From contig NC_064444.1 of the NCBI RefSeq assembly GCF_023343835.1, forward strand, positions 16,281,219-16,345,218: a stretch of 64,000 bases of DNA. The letters run 5' to 3'. The translations under genes were made by a program, and so were the position numbers. The notes below the pieces were generated by a model. That model had not been told where the DNA came from and made no database searches. It was given only the letters and a program-made list of their open reading frames with translations. This stretch comes from Lagopus muta (lineage: Eukaryota; Chordata; Aves; Galliformes; Phasianidae). This document shows positions 13,165 through 25,785 of the stretch, one piece after another. The stretch's first letter is position 1; every line of letters starts with the position of its first letter.

Positions 13165-16100
13165 CATGGATTATAAGACCTGTATTTTCCGTATTTATAT
13201 TACTAGGGTTCTGGTAATTATTAACTACTTAGCATCATTAAATTAGTATCTACATGACTCTTACAGATTTATCTTTCACATGGTTGATCCTCTAATGGGT
13301 AATCACTTTATAATTAAAGACAAAACATAATAAATACCTGTCAAGATTCTGCTAATATTTTTGGTGTATGCTATTTCTCTATTTTGAGTACTGTTTGCTT
13401 AGCACTCACTAAGGCAGCCAGAGTGAAAGATGCACAGTTCTCCACATGTGACAAAAATTGAACTATACTGAAAGAAATCACCCAAAGCAGCACAGTGAAA
13501 GAACAAAACACAGCAATACTCACTTGGCATCATTTAAACAGATGTCTACTGAAAACCAATAAAGAGGCTTTACAAGATCAAACAGCAAAAAGTATTGAAA
13601 CTTAGTCAACAAGGTTACAAAGTACCTTAGCCACCATTCTAAGTAGAACTTCAGAGCAAAGTCAAATTTAAACCTCACTTTTAGGAGCAGGCAAAAATGT
13701 AATCCTTTATTTTGCTGCAGCTGGGGTGAGAGAGGAAAGGCAATGTCAGTATTTTCTTTAGGGAAATGAAATCCTGCAGAAATTTGTAAGGGCAAGTTAA
13801 ATGAAACAAACATAAATCAGTTTTATATGTGAGGGAGGTAGGTACCAAAAACACAGTATAACTAATCCAAAGACCGATTTTAATTCCTTTAGAGATTGAA
13901 CAAGAAACACCGCTTCAGCATGCAAGAAAAATAAGAAACCATAGTTGAGGAATAGCTTGGGATGGGTACTCAGCAAGTCAAAAGGAGTGTGCGTTTACAG
14001 AGGGATTTAGATAGAAAATCCATGTACTTTCACATGCAATTGCTTAATCTTCTAACAGAGGTGTGCTCCTAAGCAAAAATAAATACATTAGTAAACCAAC
14101 TGCTACAAAAGACTGGCAGCAGCTTTTCCTTTTTAATTCTTATTTCTATAACCCTTTTTTTTTTTTTGCAACATATAGACCTGTCCACCCACAGTCACAG
14201 GAGTTGCCTTCAACTCTCTTAGACATATCACAAAGATTCTCTAGTGAGCTTTTCCAAATAACTCAAATACCAAAGAACCCGCAGAAAGGACCGCGTTTTC
14301 CTATATTTAGTGAAGTCTCCTGCAGCCAGCAGCTGGCACACAAACCACTTGGTGCTGGACAGCTGCAGCCTGACCAGCTCTGCCTTAACCACTGCCCAGC
14401 TTAGAGGTATGAGAAATGTCTTTACCAAAAGTGATCGTTCATGCAGTAATCTGAACTTTTTTCTCCTCTCATACAACCATTTTTTTAAATTGAATTTAAC
14501 TCAGTAAAGCTGCATGGTACTAAGAACATCAAGGAATTTGAGTATCTGCCATGGACTCCATGAAAGCCAGTCACACCAGATCTTAGAAAAATTCCTTTGC
14601 TTTCAGGTTACAATCTTTTTCACCTATCCAAGCATTACACATAGCTAATGGTGTCACAAAGCACTTCTCCACTTTCATTTTTCACATACCACATGCTTAT
14701 CTCTCCTTATCTCCAGCAAGGGCCCACTTATCTCTGCACCTGTGTTGTTGAGAAAAGCATTCTGGAGTTCTGTGCTGCAAACAGTGTTGTGCTAACTGCC
14801 AATGTACAAGGAGCAAAAAAGCACTGGGCTTCACAAGGATGACCGTGCTGCTAAGCCTCCTTTCAGGATCTGCATTTCCAATGACAATCACAGCACTGTA
14901 TATTAATTATATTCACTGTTGAAGGGATTAACTCAAATCAAAATATCTCAATCTCTTCACATAACAGGAACCAGTATTGGCATATTCAGTACTCATAGGA
15001 CTCAAAATTCCACTTTAAGCTTTACAGAGACAGGAAATTGTGATGCAAACCTTAGCAGAATATGGTTTCTCTTGTTGCTGTTTTCTTCCCAACAGAAAAG
15101 AAAAAAAAAAAAACCCTTCCTCATTAAAATTAGGTTTAAGGAGATGTAATATCCATACCATTTTCATCAAAACAATAGTTAACTATTCACAAGAAGAGGA
15201 AGTTCACTGACATCAGTGTACTTCTCAAGTTATTTTTCTCCCTAACAGTTCCGAGCTTCTGCCTCAAATTCCCAAGCCCCCTCTTGCATGACTTCTTTCT
15301 GCAGTTTTGAGGCAACAGGAATACTGCTGAAGGCACACATGCCACAGAGCTTACGCAAAAACCTGCTGCTATGACAACTCTAACAGCACCACTTACCCAC
15401 ATTGCTGCTAGCAGAAATTTTAGCTTGAATTTCAGATAACCTAAAATATTTTTAGCCACTTACTTCTCTCATCCCTATTTAGCTGTAGTATCTAATTTGT
15501 TATGACTAACTTTACCTTGTCTCTGGTCTTCGCCAAAACATTCATACATAAGAATGAAGTGCTTTGCAAAGTGATTTGTTTAACTCCATTAGATGTACCT
15601 TCAGATGTATTTTATGCCAGCTTTATCTTAAGTCTTGAAAGCAACTTAAAACCTTTACTAATAAAGTATTTCATATTTAAAGCAGTGGACTGAGAAAAAG
15701 CTTAAAATAAAAATTAACTGTCATCACAGGAGAACTTTCTTGATCCATGTTCTCTGGTTCAAAAATAGTTTATTAAAACCGACTGGCATTATCTGCTGCT
15801 GCACAAGGACACAGTGCATACTGATGCAGACTGCAAGATGAGGAAAAGATCTCGAGTCTAGTTAGAAAAATGTGGGCTAAAAAAAAAGCATGTGATAACT
15901 GGAACATAAGCAGAGCTATTCATTAGCAAAAACTAAGAGCAGCAGCTGACCAAAGTTAGTTAGTGACACCAAGCTGATTAGCATCTCATTTCCACAAACA
16001 AAAGTCACAGGAGGATAAATAAGTTCCCTCAGGAAACAAGATGTTGTCTCATTTCAGTTAACAGGGTGTACAACCACTGTAAAGCTGAGATTCTTATTAC

Positions 16101-19100
16101 AGCAAAGCTTATTCACTGTGGGTTTTTTTCATTTGTTTGTTTTTTAATATTATTTAGATTCCACTTTCCCATTTCTTACCCTGTGTACCCAACCTAACAC
16201 ACTGGCGTTGTTTCAAAGACTGAAGAGATGCCAAATTCACATTTCTCATCCCTGCCAGTCCATGAAGCAAGGCTCACATGTTTGTCATAGGATCACAGCA
16301 TTAGTCTTTGTGCTTCTTTTTCTAAATGGAAGATGTCAAAATCTATTATGAGCAGCAGGAAGGATCTGCTTATTCACAACCAAACAATGAAGCTGTCTGG
16401 GAAGGCTAAATTATTACACACTGACCAATATCTCCTTAGGCAAATTGTTGATGAGAAATTCTGGTGCAGAATGGCTTCACTTCTGTGTTGCTGAGATGAC
16501 AGCACATCACTTGACATTCTAAGTGAAGTTGAATTTAAAAAAAAAAAGAAAAACAACAAGGCTATGATAAATAAAGGTTTGAGTAAGAAGGTTAGGGGGA
16601 AATGACCTCAGAACCATAAGCTCCAGAGATGGTGCAAGGAGTGTCTGACCAAATCTGCTACTTCACATGCAGAACTGAGTAACAATGCTCAATCCTAAGC
16701 TTGAAGGGCCATATCATCACTCAGTCACTTTAACCCATCTCCAATCAAACTGAGCAGCCCAAAGAAGTCTTTAAAAGACTTTGAATAAGACTCTGACTAG
16801 CAAGCTGCTTTAACACTTGCCTAGAAAATATTCAATAATTCTCTTATACTGACTTTGGTGGCAGTACTTGACTGAACAGGAAGACTGGACAAATGGCATT
16901 GTTGGGGCAGCTATGTGTGCATTCACAGCACCAGCATGAATCATGTGCACTTGGACAGGGCCACAATCAAAAACTATGAATTTGTGCATTTAAGTTAAAG
17001 TTTACCTTATCTGGAACCACAGGTGTCACCAACACCAATCAGTCAATTCCTCCAGAGCCCCATAATCAGCTGCCACAGAAAGCTCTGGAAGGCTGCTCTC
17101 CTCAATGCTGCAGGCTCTGGCAAGCATTAAGCAGCTGTAAGGTACTTGGGCTTCAACAGCAGCAACCCAGCTCTACTATGTTGTTTTTTCAGCTCTTCCT
17201 TAGGTAGCAGAGGCTTCTTTGCTCTGCACAATATATAAAAGGAAGCACCAAGAACCAGAGGAGTAATTTGAGTGAGATTTTAAATTCCCCTCTACTGAAC
17301 CATAACCCAGGAAACCTCAGAGAAGACAGAAGAGGCCAGTGGGGAAGAACACACTTGTCACTACAGGTAGGGAAGAGAATGTATCTGTATACACATACCC
17401 TGAGGATATGAAACAACACTTAATTACTGTGAAAGTAAATTAAAAAATAGAAGACAGTTACAGTTCAAACAGAAACAGAACTGAACTACCATACGTTAAT
17501 GGAGATTTTCCAGATGTTAAGCAAAATAAAGACTAAGCTGACTTCCAGCAGCATGGTTCTGCATGCAGCACAGACCACAACTTGCCAGCTACTGACAGAC
17601 TTAGAGCATGCTGCTCGCACACATCCAACAGGCACTGCTACCCAAACGACAGACAACTTGAACTGACTGACCTTCCCTTTTGCACCACAGCACTTGTTTC
17701 CACAAGTCCCAACCAACCCATGGGGACAGCTAACAAGGGAAGAAAGTACCCCACAAAAGACATCTATTGCTGTCTTACATGTTAATGATATAGTAAGTAA
17801 CACGAGCTTAACACAGATCTGTTCATAAGATGAAGTCAAGGCCATACACAGCCTTAAGGCTAGCGCCTCAAATTGTCTGTAATAGCATACAAATTAGGAA
17901 GAAAATTTATCTTTCATCACTCCTAAGTGCCCAGGTTAGGAAGAACTAACGTAATAGGCATGAGACCTACATGAAATCTAAAATTCTTTTGAAAACTATG
18001 CAAAAGAAAAGAAATTGTATGTCAGAAACTGAAACACTGAAGTACAAATTCAAAGAGAGCCAAACAGGGTGCTAAGCTGGGAACCTGGCATTCATCTCAT
18101 GACAGCTGAGTATCATCCAGCGAAATAAACCTTTCCCATTCCTTGAGCAGAGTTCTGAGCTGCATAGGCTCCCTTCAGCAATTACATTGTGCACCCCATA
18201 ACACCTGCATTCCGAAAAGTCTGACAGCACAGACAAGGGAGAACAGGTCAGGTGTTCAGTGATTTTTCTTTTGTTGCCTAGAATCACAAGTGATTCACAG
18301 AGGGCAAGTCAGATTCACACATTGAGTACAGGCGAACCTCTTCCCAAAGGTTACAAGGCTAGACATAACCAGTGCAAAAAAACACAAGAGATACTGCAAA
18401 GAGCTGAAGCAGCTTTTTACCAGAACTATTCCGCTCTCTGAATCTGAGCGTTCTTCCTTTTCTCACAGGAAATAACCATCCTATTTACGCTGACTTACTG
18501 AGTTACAGAAAAACACCAAGACAGGCTGAGCGCTGACACCGCTTACTTAATGAAGCCGTACAGCCTCCTCACCGCCCAAAATCCCGTCCCGTTTACAGGA
18601 ACCTCTTCTGCAATCGGAATTCATTAGCGGCTAACAACAAAAAGCGGAGCTGCCCAAGAGGAGCAGCTGGGAAATCCTCCCGCACACAATGCACTTGCTG
18701 TAGCACCCAGGGCCCGGCTAAGGTCTCGCCAGGCAGAGGGGTTTTGTAATAACAGCAGCAGGAACAGCAAGCGATCACCCGAGATCCGACCGAACAGAGT
18801 GCTCTACCGCCCGTTTCTCCGAGGCGGAGAGCCCAAAATATCTGAGCGTACCTCCACGCACCCCCATCGGCTCTGAAGCCGCGGCTTGCGGGAGGCCCGA
18901 TAACGGCGGCGCGCCGGGCTACCGGCCAGCAGGGGAGGCCCCGGGCAGCTCCTCCGCGCGGCCGGGCACACCCCGACCCCGCAACCCCGGGGAACCTCCC
19001 GCCCGGGAGCCGCCGCCGGCTGACAGCGCTGCGCGCGGCGCCCGGGCGCCGCTGACGGCGGAGCCACCGCCCCCGAGAGCCGCCTTTGTCTGAGTGGGGA

Positions 19101-19160
19101 TCCGACCGCGCTCGCTCCGGGAGCGGCACCGACGCCCCCCGCCCGGCCGTGCCCGCTCAC

Positions 19161-19302
19161 CGTCGGAGCTGACGGTGTCGTAGGAGTCGCCGGCGGCGGG
19201 CGCGGCGGCCGGCTCCCGGTAGTCCACCCAGCTCAGCCCTTCCACGCTGTCATACTCGGCGCGGTGCTTGTCCTCCACCGGCACCACGGTGAAGTGCGGC
19301 AT
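19161..19302 (-). CDS. SLC12A4: SLC12A4 (KCC1) coding exon 1, partial gene
   Basis: First coding exon of the K-Cl cotransporter KCC1. It encodes 47 residues plus one base of the next codon. The product starts MPHFTVVPVEDKHRAEYDS and continues with EGLSWVDY. Human KCC1 starts MPHFTVVPV and also has EGLSWVDY, whereas KCC3 and KCC4 differ here, so the paralogue assignment is firm. The start at 19302-19300 is chosen by this conservation and by a G at -3. After WVDY there is an Ala/Pro-rich stretch (REPAAAPAAGDSYDTVSSD) longer than in the human protein. The donor GTGAGC at 19160-19155 is strong. This part of KCC1 is cytoplasmic. The reading frame stays open upstream to 19881, which I attribute to CpG-rich composition. 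Confidence 0.95.
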
Positions 19303-19631
19303 GGCTGGCGGGGCGGAGAGAGCTCCCCGCGGCACCGCGGCGAGGCAGGCGGGATGCGGCGCAGAGCCGGCGGCGCATTCCTGCCCCGTGCGGTCACTTC
19401 CTCTCAGGAAACCGCGCTCCTCAACTCCACCCATTCCCCTCCGAACGCCGGGGCGGTGAGGCGGAGCGGCGGCCGCCACCCCCGGGGCCACGGGCGGGAA
19501 ACGGGGCGCGCGGAGGGGGTCGCGCCGCCGGGTGTGGGCGTGGAGGAGGGGCCGGAGGCGGCGCGGACAACGGGCGCCTTCCTCCTCCCGCAGCCGCCGC
19601 GGCGACACCGGGCCCGAGGGCGGCGGGAGTC

Positions 19632-19644
19632 GGGGCGGGGCGGG
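19632..19644. promoter_or_regulatory. Overlapping GC boxes (Sp1-type)
   Basis: GGGGCGGGGCGGG carries two overlapping GGGCGG cores about 330 bases upstream of the SLC12A4 start codon, in the CpG island. This is the usual Sp1/KLF-binding pattern of TATA-less promoters. Binding itself is inference. Confidence 0.5.
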
Positions 19645-19686
19645 ACTCCCTCCGCTCCGCGCCCTGGGGGGACGCTTCCCTCCCCC

Positions 19687-19697
19687 GCCGCCATTTG
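19687..19697 (-). promoter_or_regulatory. YY1-type motif
   Basis: The minus strand reads CAAATGGCGGC, matching 10 of 11 positions of the YY1 consensus AANATGGCGGC in the orientation of SLC12A4 transcription. Such sites often sit at or just after the start site of housekeeping promoters, which would place the start near 19.7 kb. This is inference from the motif only. Confidence 0.4.
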
Positions 19698-19910
19698 CTG
19701 GGCCTCGGCAGCGCGGGAGCCGGCGGCCTCGGGGATCGCGAACCCCAAGAGACCGTGCCGCGATGGAAAATACAGCAGGATGCCGCGGTAGCAGAGCACG
19801 CCAGTTAGAAACGCTCGCGAATACCCACTGAACTTTAAGTCCCGGGCCTCGGTTGTTCGGCAACGGCTTAATTAAAGACACGCTGTCATCCCGAGAGCCG
19901 GTTTGTCTTT

Positions 19911-19938
19911 ATCGTTCCAGATAACGATATCGTTCCAG
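19911..19938. repeat. 10-bp direct repeat with 12-bp palindrome
   Basis: ATCGTTCCAG occurs at 19911-19920 and again at 19929-19938. Between and across them lies the perfect palindrome AACGATATCGTT (19923-19934). The cluster sits just upstream of the SLC12A4 CpG island core. Function is unknown; it could be a factor-binding site or chance. Confidence 0.6.
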
Positions 19939-22900
19939 CTCCAGATGCGGCAGCTGCTCCCCGTTTCCCGTGTTTGTGCAGGCGGCGGGTGGCTGATCTG
20001 TGCTGCGCCAAAGCTTCAGCAACAGCATTGCGAACAGCAAGCCCGAGGGAGGCAGGGAGAAAAACGTGACTGCACAAAGAGGCTGGGGGAGCGCGGAGTA
20101 AAATCCCTCTCTCGGGAAATGTGAATGCTAGCTAAAGCCGCGACGTTCCTAGCCCTATGCAAAGCAGACAGTTGCTAAGGCAGCAGACTGCCAGGACAGA
20201 TGAACTTGGCCCCTCTGCTAAGGAGGGGATGCGAGCCGGAGCCGCACCGTTATTAATGGCAGCCCGCCGGTTCATAGGGCCGGGCACCGCTGTGTCTCAG
20301 CCTCGTCACCGAGGCAACAAAATTCTATTCTGCCTGCACGTGAGAAAAAAAAAACTGGCAGGCACCTCGGCCTGTTTCATACTTGTAATCCTCATATGGG
20401 CTTTAAAGATCAATTAATAGTTGCTAATGCTATTTATTGTCTGCTTTAGAAAGTTACTCTTGAAAGCAAAATGATCCCTATTTAATATATTATGCACTCA
20501 TCAGAGCAGAAAGCTTTACAGAACTGCTTGTGCATTTTGCTACATGTGTTTTACTACAGAGTATCAACTCAAACTAGTTTTGTAGATTTTTGATTAAAAA
20601 TACATCTTAATAAATCAGCAACAAGTCAATCCTGAACTATTCTGTTTTGTTTTGTACAGGAGTCTGTGGGAGGATAGAAGCCCTAGGGCAGAGACTGAGG
20701 GAAGACTTTCAACACTCCTCATACTGAGAAAAACCTTTTCTCTAACATTAAGAATTTGTCCTGCCTTTTTGACCAGGCAACCCTTAGGTCACTTAGAGAA
20801 AGAAAACCTGTAATGAGCAGAGGAGAGACAAGCAAGAGGGAAAATGCTTTGTTCACAGGTAATGTCTACTCTTAATTAGGTGGGTTTTGAAATAAACAGT
20901 CAGAATCCATGCTGTGGAGTGGCTGCAGCCAAGGGGTTACAGGTCTCTCAGTTCACTTAACACAAACTTGTCGATAGACCACCTCTGGGGAAAGCCAGAA
21001 CAATTACACCTCCTAGCACTGATCCGACAAGCGGAAAGACTTCTAAGACTGCTGTATTTTCATATACATTACATTCTACTTGTGTCATTTTGCTCAGTTA
21101 AGGAAGACAACAGTGTATCTTCATGTGACCATGTGTATCTCAGTAACAACTCCTGTGGGTGGGTAATTTAGAAAGCATTTCTTTTGATTTTAGAAATGTT
21201 AGTACAGACAGGAAGCATGCTGGTGTGCTACTCCTTCCACTGACTTATCTCCAGCAATGTATTCTCTCCCAGAGGAATGCATAAAAATTGACCGAAAGGT
21301 AGCATTTTCTGCTTAACCTCTTAAGGTTGAATTCCATTTCAGTACTGCTCACAAGTATGAGAGTCTAGAGTCCACCAAGAAAACAGGATAATTAATGATT
21401 AATTGACAGGGAACAAAGAATTTTACATAGAAAGACAAGATGAGAACTTACCATTAAGTAACTTAGTTTGTGCTTAGTCTCGTATCTTCATTTCTGTTTT
21501 TGACTTTATAGAACTCTGGTCTAAGTAAGCAGTCCTAGAGGGAAAAAAGGAAAAGATGGAGATTATAAGAATTTTAAAGGGTTAATATTTTTGCAGCCAC
21601 TCTTGTTCAGGAAGAAGAATGGTCTGGCAAGGAGCTGTCTTGGTTTAGGTACCAAAAATGTATCAAGGCCACTACAGAATGATTAAGTGCCATTAAACTG
21701 GTGGCACTTAAATTGTATGCCATTAGGGAAAAGAAAAAAAGTCAAGCTTATCCACATAGACAGACAACTCCCCTCTCTGGAATGGAAACTGTATCCAAAT
21801 GTTTTAGGAGAGAATTTGGCCAAGGAAATACTCAAGTGTATTGAAACAAAAAAATATTTCTTTTGCCTGTAGAGGATGACTTTTTACTGATTTGTAGACC
21901 ACCAATATTTATAGATAGGAAGCTGTCTGCCTATATCAACTTTTTTAGCATATGGGTTGTAACAGAACTGAAATTTCAACCTAAGTGACTGGGGTTTTTT
22001 GGTGTTGGTTTTTTTTGTTTGCTTGTTTGTTTTAAATATGAATACTGACTTTGACTTCTAAAAAGCCACCACAAGCCTTACAAGTTTCTAGTATCAATAC
22101 AAAACTGAAGAAGAAAAAAAAAAAAAAACCAAGCTGGTGTAGAATACTATAGCATTTGTACAAAATAATGATACCTCTAATTAAATAATTCAACTCAAAG
22201 AAGAAGGTTGTATGAGAAACTGAGTCTTCTGGAAGGATGGTTCACTAAGCTGCTGAAGATCCTGATACAAGTCATCCGGGCAAGCAAGCAAGGTCAAGTT
22301 TGCCTTGAACACTTCATATTACAGGTGACACCAATCAAGTATTTAAAAAATAATAATAATTTTAAAAGCTTGGCTTTTACATTCCAGCATGAGATAGCAG
22401 CTGCATACCACGTTTGTTAGTTGTTGACTTACAAGTGCAAGGTGTTCTTTCACATCCCCAACAGATGACAATCTACAGCTTCTGGCACGATTTGCCTATG
22501 CTCATCCTAGGAGAAAGCGAATGCAGAATTACTATCAGTAAAGTTACCACAGCTTGACTCAGCCTTCACCAGGTGATGTAGTACATCAAATGCCTTTTTA
22601 TATGAGCCCCAGAGTACTGTTAGCTTGCAGACTTGCAGTGTGCAACGTTAACAAGAAACAAACAACAAAACATAACAGCATTTCAACTCCTTCACAGTGG
22701 AAATGATTTGCTATTTAAAGATAAGACAACCCAGCATCAGAAACTGTATTGGGAGATGACTTTTACGTTTCCTACTTCCTGGAAGGAACAAATACTTGCA
22801 AGTTTTAAAGCTAACACATAAATACAGATATTTAAATACCACAACTTCAGCTGTACTACAGGCTGGAAGTATTCTATTTGGGCTATGATGGTTTGCTCTA

Positions 22901-24853
22901 AAGAATTTAAAGGGTTATTGCAAGGGATCCAGATGCCCCATCATGTCGTGCTGGAATACGTACCGCAATGAGTCTGTAATCTATTTGTTTTAAGGGACTT
23001 TTTCCCCCACTCAAATGTAATTGGGTGACAAGCAGCCTAGTGCTGACCATCAGAAAAGCTGTCATAACAAAACATGCCACAGCCAAGGTACAGCTCCACT
23101 GAACACAAGGCTTGGCAGAAATCCTGCAAATTCACTGCTAGGATTTGATCACAGTGAGCTTCCATTTTCAGCACATTCCTGCTTCTCCACATCCGAGGAT
23201 CAATCCAGCTTTATGAACAAAGCAGGCCAGAAACTGTTAACCTGGTAGAAATATTTCTCACTGCCAAATGTTGGCTTCTATTTAATGGTAAGCAGTCAGT
23301 GAAAGAGGTCTGCTGGAGAGGACAACGTGTGCATCTATGCATTAAGAACTGAGCAGACAGTAATGAGATTTTATGGGAGATACAAAGTACAGTTCTCCAT
23401 AAGACATTTCAGGGGAAAAGCAAGGCAAAGAAAGGTCAAGCTGTATTTGTACAAGGGCTGGTATGTTACCTGAAATGGAACATTTTTGATGTTTCTCTCC
23501 TAGAAAATATGCCATGGCTTACGTATTAAAAGACCACAAGAGGACACTATGGTGCCACTTATCATCAAAATTTGTTTACTTCAAGGAACTTCCTCCTTCC
23601 CCACTTTCAAAGTTACTCATAACTGCATTTGGTGCACGAAATAGACATTTTCTACAAATACATATTAAACTCCACTTTAGACTGAAAAATTACTAAGCCT
23701 AAATTTTTTAATTTCTCCCTTCAAACTCAGTTTTAGTACTTTAAAATAAGACAAACTAGACCAAAGTTTTCTCCACTAAAATGGTTAAATATTGCAGTAA
23801 TTTTCATTGGAGGATTAAGAGCTGAAAAAACATTCCGTGGTTTGTTGTGCTTCCTTTTATTCTTCCATTTTTCTCTCTCTTTTTTTTTTTTTAATATAAA
23901 ATTTTTCAGTTCAGGTGGATTTTCAGCACTTAGATTTGCTGTGATCTATTTATTTTTTAATGAATGACTCAGAGAAGAAACTTCCATTTTATTTGTCTGA
24001 GAGAACTCATAGTAGCTTCAGTTCTAGGATTAGCCGTTTTAAAATCGATTTTGTTTCTCAGCAAAACTCATAGAGAAACCTGAATTCTTGCTTGCCAGGT
24101 ATCGTGCCTTTCTTTCATTGTAAAACTGCTGACTTCATAGGTGAAAGAAACGTTTTATGAAAATACTGAGGTGAGATTACAGAGAAAGAACTTCAGAGAA
24201 AAATACCCACCCATAAGGGAGAGAATCATCCTAGCAAAGTTTACAAATCAACAGAAACAGAGCAAAATGAAGCGACCTCTCACTTGAGATGAGTAGAAGC
24301 AGCAGTGTTTCTGTCAGGTAGGTTAAATGCTGAGCATTCATTACACTGTTTTTTTACAGTTTTTTGGCTCTCATGACAGATTTTTTCATGACAGAAGCAG
24401 TTGAACCAGGTCTAATATCTCCTCTGAGATCACAGGAATATGATGCACAGAAGAAAGGTTGTTTGCTGCTTTTACTCTGAATGAAAATAATCATGAATTG
24501 CAACAACTTCTCAAACAACATACAAATGAGGTTGTCACCTCTGCAATTTAAGGAACTCACTGTGTGAACAGCTCATCTGATAATACTAGACAACAGGTAA
24601 CCAAGGTTTTATCTTAGTCACCAGAGATCTTGACGTTTATTAAAAACAGAACTGGGATGAAAATACTTTCCTCCTATGGAATTTTGTTTTTCTCTGACAA
24701 AAATTACATAATCATCTTATAAATAAATGTGAAGGTTAATAAAAGATTTTAGGTTCAATTATTTTTTTTTCCCCATCGTAGGAGCACCAAACACCCAACA
24801 ACCATCATAAGGTGTTTTCTTTGTAGATGTCAAGCTTGTAAGTTGACAAGATA

Positions 24854-25183
24854 ATTACCTGAAAGGAGGTCGTAACAAGGTGGAGGTCAGCCTCTTTTTC
24901 CAGGTAACAGAAATAGGAGGAGAAGTAACAGCCTTCCCAGTTGCACAAGGGGAGGGTGAGGGTGAGGTTAGATATTTGGAAAAATTTATTCTTTGAAAGA
25001 GTGGTGAGTTATTGGAACAGGCTGTCCAGGGAGGCAGTGAAGTCACTGTCCCTGGAGGTTTCAAGAAAATAGTAGGCGTTGCACTGAAGAACATGATTCA
25101 TTGGGCATGGTGAGGTTGGGTTGACAATTGGACTAGATGATTTTAGTGGTCTTCCCAACCCTAATGATTTATGATTCTATGAT
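24854..25183 (+). mobile_element. CR1 LINE 3' fragment
   Basis: A 5'-truncated CR1 retrotransposon copy in plus orientation. Diagnostic pieces appear in the family order: ACCTGAAAGGAGGTCGTAAC, then GGAACAGGCTGTCCAGGGAG, then CCTGGAGGTTTCAAG, GGACTAGATGATTTTAG, and the terminal octamer-like repeat ATGATTCTATGAT. It keeps only the end of the second ORF region and the 3' UTR, so it codes for nothing intact. This is the common state of avian CR1 copies. Confidence 0.9.
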
Positions 25184-25682
25184 AAAAATCAATATCAGAT
25201 GAAAAATATATGTTTAATAGAACACTGACTTAAATGCTCCAAAGTGGCCCAGAAGGATAGTCCAGCATCAGCCTGCTCTGAACACAGTTCAGCTAATCTA
25301 CAGGCTGCTCTGGGTCTGTGAATCAAATCTAATCAAATTGTAAGCACAAATGCAAATGTTTGTTTTTCTTTTTTCAAGAGAATGGAGGAGGAAAGGAGTT
25401 GTAGACTAACCACTTTGCATTTTCAGAATTTGAAGTAAGTTGATCTATTCCACATGCGTTAGTTCAGGGAAGGGTGAACAAATGAGCAACTTATCAGTAA
25501 CGTAACAGGGTAGAAAGTGCAACGACAGCAGAGCAGCAAGATCCCATGCTGCAGCTAGTGAGAATTTGCTGAAACATAACAGCCATGGGCAGAGAAATAA
25601 GGGAAAGAAGCTGTTTACGTTCGGAAGGCCTCAGTGTACGCAGGGATCTCCAACAGTATACATTTGCCTCCACTGCCAACCC

Positions 25683-25785
25683 TTAAATGAGGTCTGAGAA
25701 GGGGTGGATCCAGCTCCCCTGGGCTGGCCCTCCCTTCCTACCAGGTGCTTAATCACTACTTCAGGCCATGACTTAGCATTTCTGT
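25683..25785 (+). repeat. Dispersed repeat, copy 1
   Basis: TTAAATGAGGTCTGAGAAGG and, further on, CCAGGTGCTTAATCAC and TTCAGGCCATGACTTAGCA match the copy at 54236-54379 in the same order and orientation. This copy lacks about 40 bases in the middle. It is probably retrotransposon-derived; I cannot name the family with certainty. Confidence 0.65.

Larger units (their letters stand above)
1526..19160 (-). other. SLC12A4: SLC12A4 intron 1 (17.6 kb)
   Basis: This is the first intron, with donor GTGAGC at 19160-19155 and acceptor CAG ending at 1526. It joins S-S-D-G across a phase 1 junction. The 17.6 kb hold only short chance ORFs on both strands, a perfect 26-base tandem duplication at 13113-13164, a TTTTG microsatellite at 3656-3680 and scattered short A or T runs. 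I recognised no CR1 or mariner copy anywhere in it. The 3' end of the intron is AT-rich. The 1 kb next to exon 1 belongs to the CpG island. I saw no internal exon or RNA gene. Confidence 0.85.
18800..19830 (-). promoter_or_regulatory. SLC12A4: CpG island and promoter of SLC12A4
   Basis: The sequence changes sharply from AT-rich to dense GC with very many CpG dinucleotides, and exon 1 with its start codon (19302) lies inside. Upstream of the start codon on the minus strand are two overlapping GC boxes (19632-19644) and a YY1-type motif (19687-19697). No TATA box stands at an obvious position, so this looks like a broad, TATA-less housekeeping promoter. The transcription start site cannot be fixed from sequence alone; 19.5-19.7 kb is my inference. 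Weaker GC richness runs on to about 20.3 kb. Confidence 0.85.

Noticed and set aside
18593-19881. Several long ORFs on both strands over the SLC12A4 exon 1 region
   Set aside because: They lie in a CpG island where stop codons are rare in all frames. Only the 47 codons starting MPHFTVV agree with a known protein and a splice donor.
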